Below are positions 50,370 to 58,843 of a stretch of DNA of 64,000 nucleotides, one piece after another. How positions within the stretch are numbered: the first letter of the stretch is position 1; every line of letters begins with the position of its first letter. The position numbers and the translations under genes are program-made. Below the pieces are notes generated by a model. The model saw nothing but the letters and a program-made list of their open reading frames with translations, did not search any database and was not told the DNA's origin. The stretch spans positions 806,001-870,000 of the forward strand of contig NZ_FMZF01000001.1 in NCBI RefSeq assembly GCF_900102745.1, written 5' to 3'. Source of the stretch: Geodermatophilus telluris. Its GTDB lineage: Bacteria > Actinomycetota > Actinomycetes > Mycobacteriales > Geodermatophilaceae.

Positions 50370-51518
50370 GTGTCCGTCACCGTCGTCGGCAGCCTGAACG
50401 AGGACGTGCTGGTCGCCGTCGGGCGGCTGCCCGGTCGCGGGGAGACCGTGGTCGGCCGGGAGGCGGTGCTCGCGCCCGGCGGCAAGGGCGCCAACCAGGC
50501 GGCGGCCGCGGGACGGCTGGCCGGGTCCGGCGTCGCGATGGTCGGCCGGGTGGGCGACGACCCGGCCGGCGCGCGCCAGGTGGCCGCGCTCGGTGAGGCG
50601 GGGGTGGACACCGCGCGGGTGCTGCCGACGGCGGGCACCCCCACCGGCTCGGCGACCATCCCGGTGGAGGACGGCAGCGGCGAGAACCTCATCGTCGTCG
50701 TCCCCGGCGCCAACGCCGCGCTGGCGCCGGCCGACGTCGAGGTGCCCGAGGTGCAGCGGGCGGCGGTGGTGCTGCTGCAGCTGGAGGTGCCGCTCGCCGC
50801 GGTGCAGGCGGCCGCCGACGCCGCGACCGGGACCGTCGTCCTCACCCCCGCCCCGCCCCGGCCGCTGCCGCCGGAGCTGCTGGCGCGGGTGTCGGTGCTG
50901 GTGCCCAACGAGCACGAGCTGGTACAGCTCGCGGGCGCCGACCCCGGCGAGCGCTCGCCCGCGCAGCTCGCCGGGCTGGCGCGCGGGCTGGGGGCCGCCG
51001 CGACCGTGGTGACCCTCGGTGCCCGCGGCGCGCTCGTCGTCCCGGAGGAGGGGCCGGTGCTGCTGCAGGCGCCGCCGCCGGTCGAGGCGGTGGACACCAC
51101 CGGCGCGGGAGACTGCCTGGCCGGCGCCCTCGGCGTCGCGCTCGCCCGGGGTGCGGACCTGCGCGACGCGGTGCGCGAGGCCGTCGCGGCGGCGGCGCTG
51201 TCGACCACGGGGGCCGGCGCCCGGGGCGCGCTGCCCGGCCCCGCCGCGGTCCGGGAGCGGCTGGCCGACGTGCCGCCCGCGGTCCCGGTCGGCCGACCGC
51301 CGGAGGTTCACCCGGCCGGTCACGGGGCAAGCCCCGGGAGCACCGTCCCGAGACCCGAGGAGGACGCCGTGACCGAGCCCGAACGGCCCCCGCGCACGCC
51401 CGAGCGCGCGGAGGGCGACCCCGGCGAGCAGCAGACCGACGACGGCCGCACCCCCCGCTCGGAGGACCCCGCCGAGGGGCAGCCCCTGGGCGACGGCCCC
51501 GCCGACAGCCCCGGCTGA
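50370..51518 (+). CDS. rbsK: Ribokinase (PfkB family) with unusual C-terminal extension
   Basis: Phosphorylates ribose or a similar sugar. Residues 1 to about 305 form a PfkB kinase: VVGSLNEDVLVAVGRLP, APGGKGANQAAAAGRL, and the catalytic-base motif DTTGAGDCLAGALGVALARG. Ribokinases end around residue 300, but this frame continues 80 residues through a stretch with unusual codons (including AGA, GTT, CGA) into an acidic Pro/Glu-rich tail. Inside lies GAGGAGG-ACGCC-GTG (start 51369), a good start for a 49-residue acidic protein. It may be a lost stop codon, a sequencing error, or a true fusion. GTG at 50370 with CCGGAGG. DUF6328 gene ends 34 bp upstream. Confidence 0.85.
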   Translation: MSVTVVGSLNEDVLVAVGRLPGRGETVVGREAVLAPGGKGANQAAAAGRLAGSGVAMVGRVGDDPAGARQVAALGEAGVDTARVLPTAGTPTGSATIPVEDGSGENLIVVVPGANAALAPADVEVPEVQRAAVVLLQLEVPLAAVQAAADAATGTVVLTPAPPRPLPPELLARVSVLVPNEHELVQLAGADPGERSPAQLAGLARGLGAAATVVTLGARGALVVPEEGPVLLQAPPPVEAVDTTGAGDCLAGALGVALARGADLRDAVREAVAAAALSTTGAGARGALPGPAAVRERLADVPPAVPVGRPPEVHPAGHGASPGSTVPRPEEDAVTEPERPPRTPERAEGDPGEQQTDDGRTPRSEDPAEGQPLGDGPADSPG

Positions 51519-51537
51519 CGGCGGACGGACCCGTCCA

Positions 51538-51573
51538 CCCCTCCCGTGCGCCCGTGACCGCGCGCGGGAGGGG
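51538..51573 (+). terminator. Hairpin terminator after the ribokinase gene
   Basis: Arms CCCCTCCCG and CGGGAGGGG with an 18-base loop, 20 bp after the stop. The rest of 51519-51730 shows no gene. Confidence 0.55.
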
Positions 51574-51717
51574 GCCCGGGTGGCGGGTGGCGGCGTCGTC
51601 CCACGGGTCCCACGGCTCACCACCGCACCGACCAGCGCGTTCGCCCCTCGGTCACCCGGAGCGATCACCCGTGCCGGGGGACCGGCGCGCCGTGGACTGA
51701 TCCGTCACGGGAGGCGG

Positions 51718-51723
51718 CACCAT
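51718..51723 (+). promoter_or_regulatory. Leaderless -10 box of the TetR gene
   Basis: CACCAT, seven bases, GTG at 51731. Confidence 0.45.
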
Positions 51724-51730
51724 CCCCGGT

Positions 51731-52399
51731 GTGACCGCCGTTGCCCTCCCCCTCGCCGACGCCGACAGCCCGGCCCCGGTCCGCCGCAGCCGCGCGGAAC
51801 GGGAGGCGATCGTCCTCGACACCGCGGAGCGGCTCTTCGCCGGCCGCAGCTCGCGCAGTGTGGGCATGGACGAGCTCGTCCGCGAGACCGGTCTGGGCAA
51901 GATGACCGTCTACCGGCTGTTCCGGAGCAAGGACGAGCTGGTCGGCGCCTACCTCGCGCGCAAGGCCGCCACGGTGCTGGCCAGCATCGACGCCGAGCTG
52001 CACCGCCTGGCGCACGACCCGCGCGCCGCGCTGCTGTCGGTGGTCGACGTGGTCGAGCGCGACGTGACCCGCGCCGGTTTCCGCGGCTGCCCCTTCACCA
52101 ACGTCAGCAGCGAGTACGACGACGCCCAGCACCCGGCCCGCGTCGCCGCCGCCGACTACAAGTTCGAGCTGCACGGCCGCCTCGAGCGGCTCGCCGAGCT
52201 GGTCGCCCCGGGCGCGGGTGAGGACCTCGCCGCGCAGGTGCACCTGATCCTCGACGGCATGTACCTCTCCGGCGGTCTGCTCGGTCCCGACGGCCCCGCC
52301 GCCCACGGCCGCCGGCTGGCCGAGCGCCTCGTCGACCTCGCCGTCGACATCGCCGCCGAGCGCGCGGGGACGCACCCCGCCCTCGCCACCCCCGCCTGA
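51731..52399 (+). CDS. TetR-family regulator
   Basis: A 222-residue repressor. The helix-turn-helix is in SVGMDELVRETGLGKMTVYRLF, followed by KDELVGAYL, and the C-terminal ligand domain contains GFRGCPFTNVSSEY, seen in a subgroup of TetR proteins (TetR_C_11-like). Ligand and targets unknown. It is 1.3 kb upstream of the acyl-CoA dehydrogenase promoter with its TTACC operators, so it is a candidate repressor there, but its own upstream region carries no such motif. GTG at 51731, probably leaderless. Confidence 0.87.
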   Translation: MTAVALPLADADSPAPVRRSRAEREAIVLDTAERLFAGRSSRSVGMDELVRETGLGKMTVYRLFRSKDELVGAYLARKAATVLASIDAELHRLAHDPRAALLSVVDVVERDVTRAGFRGCPFTNVSSEYDDAQHPARVAAADYKFELHGRLERLAELVAPGAGEDLAAQVHLILDGMYLSGGLLGPDGPAAHGRRLAERLVDLAVDIAAERAGTHPALATPA

Positions 52400-52407
52400 G
52401 CGCGCAC

Positions 52408-52442
52408 CCCCGCCCGGCGGCACACCGGCTCGCCGGGCGGGG
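52408..52442 (+). terminator. Hairpin terminator after the TetR gene
   Basis: Twelve-base perfect arms CCCCGCCCGGCG and complement, 11-base loop, eight bp after the stop. Confidence 0.65.
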
Positions 52443-52457
52443 TCGCGACGCAGCCCG

Positions 52458-52463
52458 CAGGAT
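52458..52463 (+). promoter_or_regulatory. Leaderless -10 box
   Basis: CAGGAT, six bases (GGGCCG), GTG at 52470. Confidence 0.5.
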
Positions 52464-52469
52464 GGGCCG

Positions 52470-52895
52470 GTGACCGCCGACCGCAGCCGCCCCGACCTCG
52501 ACGACACCACGGTCGAGGGACTGGGCAAGCTCTCCGAGGCCCTCGAGACGATCGAGCAGGCCCGCGGCCAGCTGTACGGGTTCCACCAGCACTCGGGCAA
52601 GGCCGACCTGCTGCTGCAGGACGCCGTCGAGCTGTTCCGGGAGGCCGGCCACACCGAGCTGGCCGACGACCTCGACCGCGACCTCGTCGGCCGCAACGTG
52701 ATCGCCGACCGGTGGACCTTCCAGATCGTCGAGGACTACGACGCCTCCTACTGGTCGGTGTTCCGCGCCTTCGACGAGCGCGCCCGCACCGAGCTCTCCG
52801 ACGGCGACCGGCACGTCTACGAGGCCCGCATGAAGCAGCGCGAGCGCAGCGCCGGGCACCCCGCCCACGAGGCCGGCCCGTCGCTGTCGGAGTGA
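52470..52895 (+). CDS. Conserved actinobacterial protein of unknown function
   Basis: A 141-residue soluble, mostly helical protein rich in charged residues: LSEALETIEQARGQLYGFHQHSG, LLLQDAVELFREAGHTELAD, and WTFQIVEDYDASYW. The Trp/Tyr/His-rich centre looks conserved, and I recall similar unannotated proteins in other actinobacteria, but no function is known. GTG at 52470 behind a leaderless -10. It is isolated between the TetR gene and a small acidic protein. Confidence 0.75.
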   Translation: MTADRSRPDLDDTTVEGLGKLSEALETIEQARGQLYGFHQHSGKADLLLQDAVELFREAGHTELADDLDRDLVGRNVIADRWTFQIVEDYDASYWSVFRAFDERARTELSDGDRHVYEARMKQRERSAGHPAHEAGPSLSE

Positions 52896-52928
52896 GCCCG
52901 CGCGGTCGCCGGCCGGCCGCCCGGGACG

Positions 52929-52934
52929 CAGACT
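52929..52934 (+). promoter_or_regulatory. Leaderless -10 box of the 61-residue gene
   Basis: CAGACT, seven bases, GTG at 52942; its presence is the chief support for that small gene. Confidence 0.45.
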
Positions 52935-52941
52935 GCCGAGG

Positions 52942-53127
52942 GTGAGCACCCCCGAGCAGAAGATGCCCGAGCCGGAGACCCCGCGCTCCGTCGGCCCCCT
53001 CGGCAGCGACAGCTCCGGGCCGCCGGCCCCGGACTCCGACGGCCCCGAGGACACCGGCCCCGCGGACGGCGCCGCCGGTCCCTCCTGGCCACCCGCGGGG
53101 ACCGAGCCGGCCGCGCACCGCGACTGA
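52942..53127 (+). CDS. Small proline/aspartate-rich protein
   Basis: A 61-residue acidic, probably disordered protein (MSTPEQKMPEPETPRS...EPAAHRD), with a -10 box seven bases before the GTG. Similar short acidic Pro/Asp/Gly-rich proteins occur at 55713 and 55970 and perhaps at 51369. No function recognised; it could be a false gene in GC-rich DNA. Confidence 0.5.
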   Translation: MSTPEQKMPEPETPRSVGPLGSDSSGPPAPDSDGPEDTGPADGAAGPSWPPAGTEPAAHRD

Positions 53128-53167
53128 GACCGGTTTGGCCCGGGGCCGGGGCGGACAGACCCCGGGG

Positions 53168-53554
53168 ATGACCTCCCCCGGCACGCCCGCCGAGCCCCGG
53201 CCCTCCGCCCCGGGCACCGACCCGCTCGCGACCGGCTACGGCACCCGTCCCACCGGCACCCCCGGCGCCGCACCCGCCGGCACCTCCCCCGCCCCGGCGC
53301 GGTCCCCGGGTCCCTCGCGCGTCGGCCGGGCCGGGCGCACCGCCGGCCGCGGTCTCGCGCTCGCCCTGCTCATCGCCGTCACCGTGGTCCTGGTGCTGTT
53401 CGTCGTCTTCAACGGCGAGACCGTGCCGATCAGCCTCGTCTTCACCGACGTGCGCGCCCCGCTGGTCGTCGCGCTGCTCATCGCCGCGGCGCTGGGGGCC
53501 CTGATCGCGGCGCTCCTGGGTGCGGTGCTGGCCGCCCGCCGGCGCAACCGCTGA
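53168..53554 (+). CDS. LapA-domain membrane protein (DUF1049)
   Basis: A 128-residue protein. Residues 1-55 are Pro/Ala/Gly-rich and probably disordered. The LapA/DUF1049 domain follows: two transmembrane helices (ALALLIAVTVVLVLFVVFNGE and LVVALLIAAALGALIAALLG) with the typical VFNGETVPISLVF loop between them and a short Arg-rich tail. Related to E. coli LapA, which acts with LapB in envelope control, but actinobacterial versions have no known role. ATG at 53168. Confidence 0.82.
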   Translation: MTSPGTPAEPRPSAPGTDPLATGYGTRPTGTPGAAPAGTSPAPARSPGPSRVGRAGRTAGRGLALALLIAVTVVLVLFVVFNGETVPISLVFTDVRAPLVVALLIAAALGALIAALLGAVLAARRRNR

Positions 53555-53607
53555 CCGGCACCGGACACCCCGACCCACCCCCTGCGGGCGTGTCCCGCGG
53601 TCCTGCC

Positions 53608-53637
53608 TTGCTCCTGGTTACCCGCCGGTAATACCGT
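53608..53637 (+). promoter_or_regulatory. Promoter of the FadE5-type gene
   Basis: -35 TTGCTC (53608-53613) and -10 TACCGT (53632-53637), 18-base spacer; the -10 lies between the two operator palindromes. Confidence 0.6.
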
Positions 53638-53655
53638 TCGTTACCGGCGGGTAAC
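53617..53655. promoter_or_regulatory. Tandem palindromic operator of the FadE5-type gene
   Basis: Two 15-base arms (53617-53631 and 53641-53655) are perfect inverted copies, separated by nine bases. Each arm contains a 14-base palindrome TTACC-N4-GGTAA, with centres 23 bp apart. This suits two cooperating repressor dimers of the TetR type over the promoter. A one-mismatch copy is found before etfD. Confidence 0.75.
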
Positions 53656-53694
53656 GACGCTCGCCGCAGCGGCACGGAGCACGGGAGCGACGGC

Positions 53695-55539
53695 ATGGGC
53701 CACTACACCGCGAACCTGCGGGACCTCGAGTTCAACCTGTTCGAGTTCCTCGAGACCAAGGACCGGTTCGGCACCGGGCCGTTCGAGCAGATGGACGCCG
53801 GGACCGCGCGCGGCGTGCTCGCCGAGATCCGCCGGCTGGCCGAGGGCCCGCTCGCCGAGAGCTTCACCGACGCCGACCGCAACCCGCCGGTCTTCGACCC
53901 GGCCACGCACTCGGTGACGCTGCCGGAGAGCTTCACCGCGTCGGTGCGCGCCATGGAGGACGGCGAGTGGTACCGCCTCGACCTGCCCGAGCACCTCGGC
54001 GGCTTCGGCGCCCCGCACGCCCTGACCTGGGGCGCGTTCGAGATGGTGCTCGGCGCCAACCCCGCCGTCTTCATGTACGGCTCGTGGGCCGCCTTCGCCG
54101 CCGTCCTGCACGAGCTGGGCACCGCCGACCAGAAGCGCCTCGCCGAGCTCATGCTGGAGCGGAAGTGGGGCGCCACGATGGTGCTCACCGAGCCCGACGC
54201 CGGGTCCGACGTCGGCGCCGGCCGCACGCGGGCCGTGCAGCAGCCCGACGGGTCGTGGCACCTCACGGGCGTCAAGCGGTTCATCACCTCGGCCGAGCAC
54301 GACCTCTCCGACAACATCGTCCACCTCGTGCTGGCCCGCCCCGAGGGTGCCGGGCCGGGCACCAAGGGCCTGTCGCTGTTCGTCGTCCCCAAGTTCCACG
54401 TCGACCTCGAGACCGGTGAGCTCGGCGAGCGCAACGGCGTGTACGTGACCAACGTCGAGAAGAAGATGGGGCTGAAGGTCTCCACGACCTGCGAGCTCAC
54501 CTTCGGCGACGGGCCGGTGCCGGCGCGGGGCTGGCTGGTCGGCGACGTCCACGACGGCATCGCGCAGATGTTCCGGGTGATCGAGCACGCCCGGATGTTC
54601 GTGGGCACCAAGGCGATCGCCACCCTGTCGGCCGGCTACCAGCAGGCCCTGGCCTACGCCAAGGAGCGCGTGCAGGGCGCCGACCTCACCGCGACGTCGA
54701 AGGACGCCCCGCGGGTGACCACCACCCACCACCCCGACGTCCGGCGCTCGCTGATGCTGCAGAAGGCGCACGCCGAGGGCATGCGGGCGCTCTACCTCTA
54801 CACCGCCACGTTCCGCGACCGGGTCACCGCGGCCGAGGCCGCCGGCACCGCCGACGGCGAGGAGGCGCGGCTGGCCGCCCGCGTCAACGACCTGCTGCTG
54901 CCGGTGGTCAAGGGCTACGGCTCCGAGCGCGCCACCCAGTTGCTCACGAGCGAGTCGCTGCAGTGCCTCGGCGGGTCGGGCTACCTGCAGGACTACCCGA
55001 TCGAGCAGTACGTCCGGGACTCCAAGATCGACACCCTCTACGAGGGGACGACGGCGATCCAGGGGCAGGACTTCTTCTTCCGCAAGATCGTCAAGGACGG
55101 CGGTGTCGCGCTGACCTGGCTGGCCGGCCAGGTCCAGGCCACGATCGACGCCGAGGTGGGCAACGGCCGGCTCAAGGAGGAGCGCGCCCTGCTGGCCACC
55201 GCCCTCGCCGACGTGCAGGGCATCCTGACCGCGATGTTCGGGCAGCTGACCGCCGCCCAGGACGACGTGACCAGCCTCTACCGGGTCGCGCAGAACACCA
55301 CCCGGCTGCTCATGGCCGCCGGGGACCTGGTGACCGGGTGGCTGCTGGTCCGCCAGTCGGAGGTCGCCCTCGCCGCCCTGGCCGGGGAGGTGCCCGAGCG
55401 GGACCGGTTCTTCTACGAGGGCAAGCTCGCCGCCACCCGCTTCTTCTGCACGCAGGTGCTGCCGCGGCTCTCCGCCGAGCGGGCCGTCGCCGAGGCCACC
55501 GACAACGCGCTCATGGAGGTCCCCGAGGCGGCGTTCTGA
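53695..55539 (+). CDS. fadE5: Acyl-CoA dehydrogenase, FadE5 type
   Basis: A 614-residue FAD enzyme for the first step of fatty acid beta-oxidation, with electrons passing to electron-transfer flavoprotein. It is much longer than the 380-residue classic family because of the C-terminal extension typical of the FadE5 group. Motifs: NRNPP-like [42 protein letters not shown], and [18 protein letters not shown] with the catalytic region [17 protein letters not shown]. It matches Mycobacterium tuberculosis Rv0244c throughout. ATG at 53695 with GGGAGCGACGGC. The tandem operator upstream indicates repression lifted by an acyl-CoA or fatty acid (inference). Confidence 0.95.
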   Translation: MGHYTANLRDLEFNLFEFLETKDRFGTGPFEQMDAGTARGVLAEIRRLAEGPLAESFTDADRNPPVFDPATHSVTLPESFTASVRAMEDGEWYRLDLPEHLGGFGAPHALTWGAFEMVLGANPAVFMYGSWAAFAAVLHELGTADQKRLAELMLERKWGATMVLTEPDAGSDVGAGRTRAVQQPDGSWHLTGVKRFITSAEHDLSDNIVHLVLARPEGAGPGTKGLSLFVVPKFHVDLETGELGERNGVYVTNVEKKMGLKVSTTCELTFGDGPVPARGWLVGDVHDGIAQMFRVIEHARMFVGTKAIATLSAGYQQALAYAKERVQGADLTATSKDAPRVTTTHHPDVRRSLMLQKAHAEGMRALYLYTATFRDRVTAAEAAGTADGEEARLAARVNDLLLPVVKGYGSERATQLLTSESLQCLGGSGYLQDYPIEQYVRDSKIDTLYEGTTAIQGQDFFFRKIVKDGGVALTWLAGQVQATIDAEVGNGRLKEERALLATALADVQGILTAMFGQLTAAQDDVTSLYRVAQNTTRLLMAAGDLVTGWLLVRQSEVALAALAGEVPERDRFFYEGKLAATRFFCTQVLPRLSAERAVAEATDNALMEVPEAAF

Positions 55540-55540
55540 G

Positions 55541-55570
55541 CCGGCCGCCTCCCCCGCGGGAGGCGGCCGG
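55541..55570 (+). terminator. Hairpin terminator after the FadE5-type gene
   Basis: CCGGCCGCCTCCC and complement around CCGC, one bp after the stop codon. Confidence 0.7.
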
Positions 55571-55579
55571 CCCCGCCGG

Positions 55580-55634
55580 GCGGTGCCCGACCTCGCGCTG
55601 CGCGGTGAGGTCGGGCACCGCCGCGCGAGGCCGG
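55580..55634. repeat. Intergenic GC-palindrome repeat, copy 3
   Basis: Arms GCGGTGCCCGACCTC (55580-55594) and GAGGTCGGGCACCGC (55607-55621) are perfect complements. The loop and tail match copies 1 and 2. It lies between the FadE5-type gene terminator and a small acidic gene. Confidence 0.75.
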
Positions 55635-55712
55635 CTCCCCACCGGGGGTCGTTTCGGGGGGGCGACGGCGGGCATGGCACCCGACGACAGCGCCGTCGGA
55701 CAGGAGGAGCCC

Positions 55713-55973
55713 GTGAGCGACCCCCAGGGCAGCGACCGGATCCAGCAGGGCGTCCCGACCGCCTCGGCGACCGGGGACGACAGCAGCACGGACGCCGGCT
55801 CGTCCTTCGACGACGTCCCGCTCACCGCCGACGAGGCGATCGAGCGGGACGCCGCCAGCGGTGACGACCTGCCGGCCCGCGCCGACTCCGACGTCGCCCG
55901 GGCCCGCACCGACGGCCCGTCCGGCGAGGTGGACCGCCCCACGCCGCGCTCCGGAGGAGGCAACGACCGATGA
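55713..55973 (+). CDS. Small acidic protein, first of a coupled pair
   Basis: An 86-residue acidic protein rich in Ser, Asp, Thr (SATGDDSSTDAGSSFDDVPL, DEAIERDAASGDDLPAR), probably disordered. GTG at 55713 has a GGAGGAG site; an ATG at 55674 is another in-frame start. The stop overlaps the next start (ATGA). No family recognised. Confidence 0.6.
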   Translation: MSDPQGSDRIQQGVPTASATGDDSSTDAGSSFDDVPLTADEAIERDAASGDDLPARADSDVARARTDGPSGEVDRPTPRSGGGNDR

Positions 55974-56161
55974 GCGAGTCCGACCACACCGGGTACCGCG
56001 AGTCCCCCGACACCGCCGACGGGCCGGCCGACAGCAACCTGGTCGACGGCGTCCCGGGCGAGGACCGCGCGGACGCCGGGGAGAGCGACACCGTCCTCAC
56101 CACCGACGACGAGGCCCAGCACGACGACTCCGTCGTCCGCGGCGGCAACCAGGCCGGTTAG
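55970..56161 (+). CDS. Small acidic protein, second of a coupled pair
   Basis: A 63-residue acidic protein (MSESDHTGYRESPDTADGP...). Overlaps the preceding gene by four bases and has GGAGGAGG six bases upstream of its ATG. It converges on the response regulator gene, whose stop it overlaps by four bases. Resembles its neighbour in composition (Asp/Ser/Gly/Ala), not clearly in sequence. Function unknown. Confidence 0.58.
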   Translation: MSESDHTGYRESPDTADGPADSNLVDGVPGEDRADAGESDTVLTTDDEAQHDDSVVRGGNQAG

Positions 56162-56766
56162 CCGATCCAGCCGTGGCGGCGGGCGACGGCGACGGCGGCG
56201 TGCCGGTTGGCCGCGCCGAGCTTGCCGGCGGCGGAGGACAGGTGGTTGCGCACCGTCCCCGGTGACAGGTGCGCGCGGGCGGCGATCTCCTCGACCGGGG
56301 CACCCCCGGCCGCCAGCTCCAGCACGTCGGCCTCGCGGGGGGTCAGCGGGCTGTCCCCGGCGCTGATCGCCTCGGCGGCGAGCTCCGGGTCCACGTAGCG
56401 GCCACCGCGGGCCACGGTGCGCACGACGTCGGTGAGCACCGGCGCCGGAACGGTCTTGGGCAGGAAGCCGCGCACCCCGGCCGTCAGCGCGCGCTTGAGG
56501 TGCCCGGCCCGGCCGTGGCCGGTCACGATGACGACCGCGCAGCCCGGCAGCAGGGTGCGCAGCCGGCCGGCGACGGTGATGCCGTCGAGGTCGGGCATCT
56601 GCAGGTCGAGGACGGCGACGTCGGGGGCGTGCGCCCGGGCCATGGCCAGCGCCTCGTCGCCGGACGCGGCCTGCGCGACCACCTCGAGGTCGTCCTCCAG
56701 CGCGAGCAGCGCGGCGAGCGCCGAGCGGATGAGGTTCTCGTCGTCGGCGAGCAGCACCCGGATCAC
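56158..56766 (-). CDS. NarL-family response regulator of the ABC export locus
   Basis: A 202-residue regulator: receiver with DDEN acidic pocket and phospho-Asp in VAVLDLQMPDLDG, and a LuxR-type helix-turn-helix (LTPREADVLELAAGGAPVEEI). It resembles DesR-type regulators. GTG overlaps the kinase stop codon by four bases. Probably activates the upstream ABC genes when the paired kinase senses envelope or drug stress. Confidence 0.9.
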   Translation of the reverse strand: MIRVLLADDENLIRSALAALLALEDDLEVVAQAASGDEALAMARAHAPDVAVLDLQMPDLDGITVAGRLRTLLPGCAVVIVTGHGRAGHLKRALTAGVRGFLPKTVPAPVLTDVVRTVARGGRYVDPELAAEAISAGDSPLTPREADVLELAAGGAPVEEIAARAHLSPGTVRNHLSSAAGKLGAANRHAAVAVARRHGWIG

Positions 56767-57962
56767 ACCCGCACCCCCACCGGGACGCTCGCGGTCAGCA
56801 CGAAGCGGTCGCCCTCGCGGCGGGCCGAGAGCCGCCCGCCGGTCGCGGCCAGCCGCTCGGCCAGGCCGGTCAGCCCCGCACCGCGGTCGCCGTCGGCGGT
56901 CACGCCGTCGTTGACCACGCGCAGGTCGGCTCCCCCGCCCGAGGTCGACAGCCCGATGGTGCAGGTGCGCGCGCGGCTGTGCCGCAGCACGTTGGTCACC
57001 GCCTCGCGCACCACCCAGCCCAGCGCGGTCTGCACCGCGGTGGGCAGGGCGACCGCGTCGTCCTCGCCCGTGACGGTCACCTCGACCCCGGCGGCCCGCA
57101 GCACCGACCGGGCACCGGCCAGCTCGCCGGGCAGGTCGCTGCCGCGGTAGCCGCGGACGACGTCGCGCACCTCGCGCAGCGACTCCTCGGCCACCCGGCT
57201 GATGTCGGTCAGCTCCGCCACCGCGCCCTCCCGCCCCCGGCGCACCAGCTCGGCGGCGAGCTGGCTCTTCACCGCGATCGCCGAGAGGTTGCGGCCCATG
57301 ACGTCGTGCAGGTCGCGGGCGAAGCGCAGCCGCTCCTCGGCGACGGCGAGCTGCGCCTGCACGCCGCGGGTGCGCTCCATCTCCTGCACCACGTCGAGGA
57401 TCCAGACGGTGAAGCGGAACGCGGTGGCCAGCGCGACCAGGGTGACCGCGATCGAGACGCCCACGACCAGCGCGGCCGCCGGCGGGTTGCCCTCGGCCAG
57501 GGACAGCCCGCCGGCGAGCAGCCCGCCGGCGGCGGCGCCGGCGCAGAGCGGGCGGGTGGGCACCGTCACCGACAGGCCGAGCAGGACCGCGGCGCTGACC
57601 AGCCCCACGACCCAGGGCAGCGCCGGCGAGGGCCCGTCGGCGGTGGCCGGCACCGCGGCGCCGACGGTCACCGCCCCGGCGACCACGGCGACCGTCAGCG
57701 CCGTCGGGTCGGGCCGGGCGGTCCGGTCGGCGAACCCCCGGTGGGTCAGCCACAGGCAGGCGCCCGTCGTCGCGAGGGTGGCCGCGCCCAGCAGCAGCAC
57801 GACCCACCGGCCCGGCCCCGCCCAGTCGGCGGCCACCGCGAGCAGCAGCAGCGGGGGCAGCAGCACCAGGGTCGAGTAGTACGACCAGCGCGTGTAGAGG
57901 TCGATGCGCTGGGGGTCGGTGCGGCTGCTCCACCAGCGCGCGACGGTCGGCACGGCACCCAT
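56763..57962 (-). CDS. Membrane sensor histidine kinase (DesK-like)
   Basis: A 399-residue kinase with about five transmembrane helices (1-185), a HisKA_3 helix with LRFARDLHDVMGRNLSAIAV (phospho-His), and HATPase_c (AVTNVLRHSRA, GAGLTGLAERLAATGGRLS). It belongs to the DesK/LiaS-like group that senses membrane state or antibiotics. ATG at 57962; an overlapping longer frame upstream has no basis. It follows the ABC permease by 38 bp in the ATPase-permease-kinase-regulator operon. Confidence 0.9.
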   Translation of the reverse strand: MGAVPTVARWWSSRTDPQRIDLYTRWSYYSTLVLLPPLLLLAVAADWAGPGRWVVLLLGAATLATTGACLWLTHRGFADRTARPDPTALTVAVVAGAVTVGAAVPATADGPSPALPWVVGLVSAAVLLGLSVTVPTRPLCAGAAAGGLLAGGLSLAEGNPPAAALVVGVSIAVTLVALATAFRFTVWILDVVQEMERTRGVQAQLAVAEERLRFARDLHDVMGRNLSAIAVKSQLAAELVRRGREGAVAELTDISRVAEESLREVRDVVRGYRGSDLPGELAGARSVLRAAGVEVTVTGEDDAVALPTAVQTALGWVVREAVTNVLRHSRARTCTIGLSTSGGGADLRVVNDGVTADGDRGAGLTGLAERLAATGGRLSARREGDRFVLTASVPVGVRV

Positions 57963-58000
57963 GCTGCCGTACCGACCGCCGGTCGCCGGGCGGGCCAGGC

Positions 58001-58819
58001 CTAGCGCTTCGGCGCCCAGCGGAACCACCGCAGGCTCAGCGCGCCGGCCACGAGCACCCAGGCCAGCAGGGTGACCACCGGGCCCAGCGCGGCCCACCAC
58101 AGGTCGGCCCCGGCGACGGCCGCGCCGTCCCAGGTCCGGCCGGACAGGCCCAGCTGGACCAGCTCGACGACCGGCGTCAGCGGCAGCAGCCGGGCGACGG
58201 TGGCCAACACCTCGGGCAGCGCCGTCAGCGGGAAGAACAGCCCCGAGGCCGCGGTGGCCGCGACGACGACGGGCAGCGTGGTGACCTGGGCGGACTCCGG
58301 CGTCCGGGTCCAGACGCTGCTCAGGGTGGCCAGCACCACCATCAGCACCGCACCGAGCAGCACGGCCAGCACCGGCAGCACCGGGTCGACCGGGGCGCGC
58401 CACTCGCCGAGCACGACGACGCCGACCGCGACCACGGCCATCTGGACGGCGGTGACCAGCAGCGTGGGGACGGCGGTGGCGGCGAGCACCTCGCCGTCGG
58501 TGAGCTCGCCGGTGCGCATCCGCTGCAGCACCAGGGCCTCGCGCCGGGCGACGTAGGTGACGACGAGGTTGTAGTAGGTCAGGAAGACCAGCGTGAAGCC
58601 CGCCGCGGCCGCCAGCAGCGCCTGGCCCAGCGGCGCCTCGTCGGTGCCGAACAGCGGCACCAGCGCGACGAGCAGCAGCGGTGAGAGGACCGAGTTCACG
58701 ACCGCGGTGCGGTTGCGCAGCAGCAGGAGGGTCTCGGCGCGGGCGAGGGCGCCGACGCGGCGGAGGCGGGAGGGCCCGGCGGTCGCGGCCGGGACGGCGG
58801 GTGCGGTGGTGGCGGTCAT
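58001..58819 (-). CDS. ABC-2 type exporter permease
   Basis: A 272-residue membrane subunit with six predicted transmembrane helices, starting after a cytoplasmic N-terminus (LRRVGALARAETLLLLRNRTAV). Motif regions TPESAQVTTLPVVV and PLTPVVELVQLGLSG are usual in the ABC-2 daunorubicin-type permeases. Substrate unknown, perhaps a drug or lipid. ATG at 58819 with GGAGC upstream. Pairs with the ATPase gene 24 bp upstream. Confidence 0.9.
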   Translation of the reverse strand: MTATTAPAVPAATAGPSRLRRVGALARAETLLLLRNRTAVVNSVLSPLLLVALVPLFGTDEAPLGQALLAAAAGFTLVFLTYYNLVVTYVARREALVLQRMRTGELTDGEVLAATAVPTLLVTAVQMAVVAVGVVVLGEWRAPVDPVLPVLAVLLGAVLMVVLATLSSVWTRTPESAQVTTLPVVVAATAASGLFFPLTALPEVLATVARLLPLTPVVELVQLGLSGRTWDGAAVAGADLWWAALGPVVTLLAWVLVAGALSLRWFRWAPKR

Positions 58820-58843
58820 CGGGGGCTCCTGTCGGGCGGCGGG

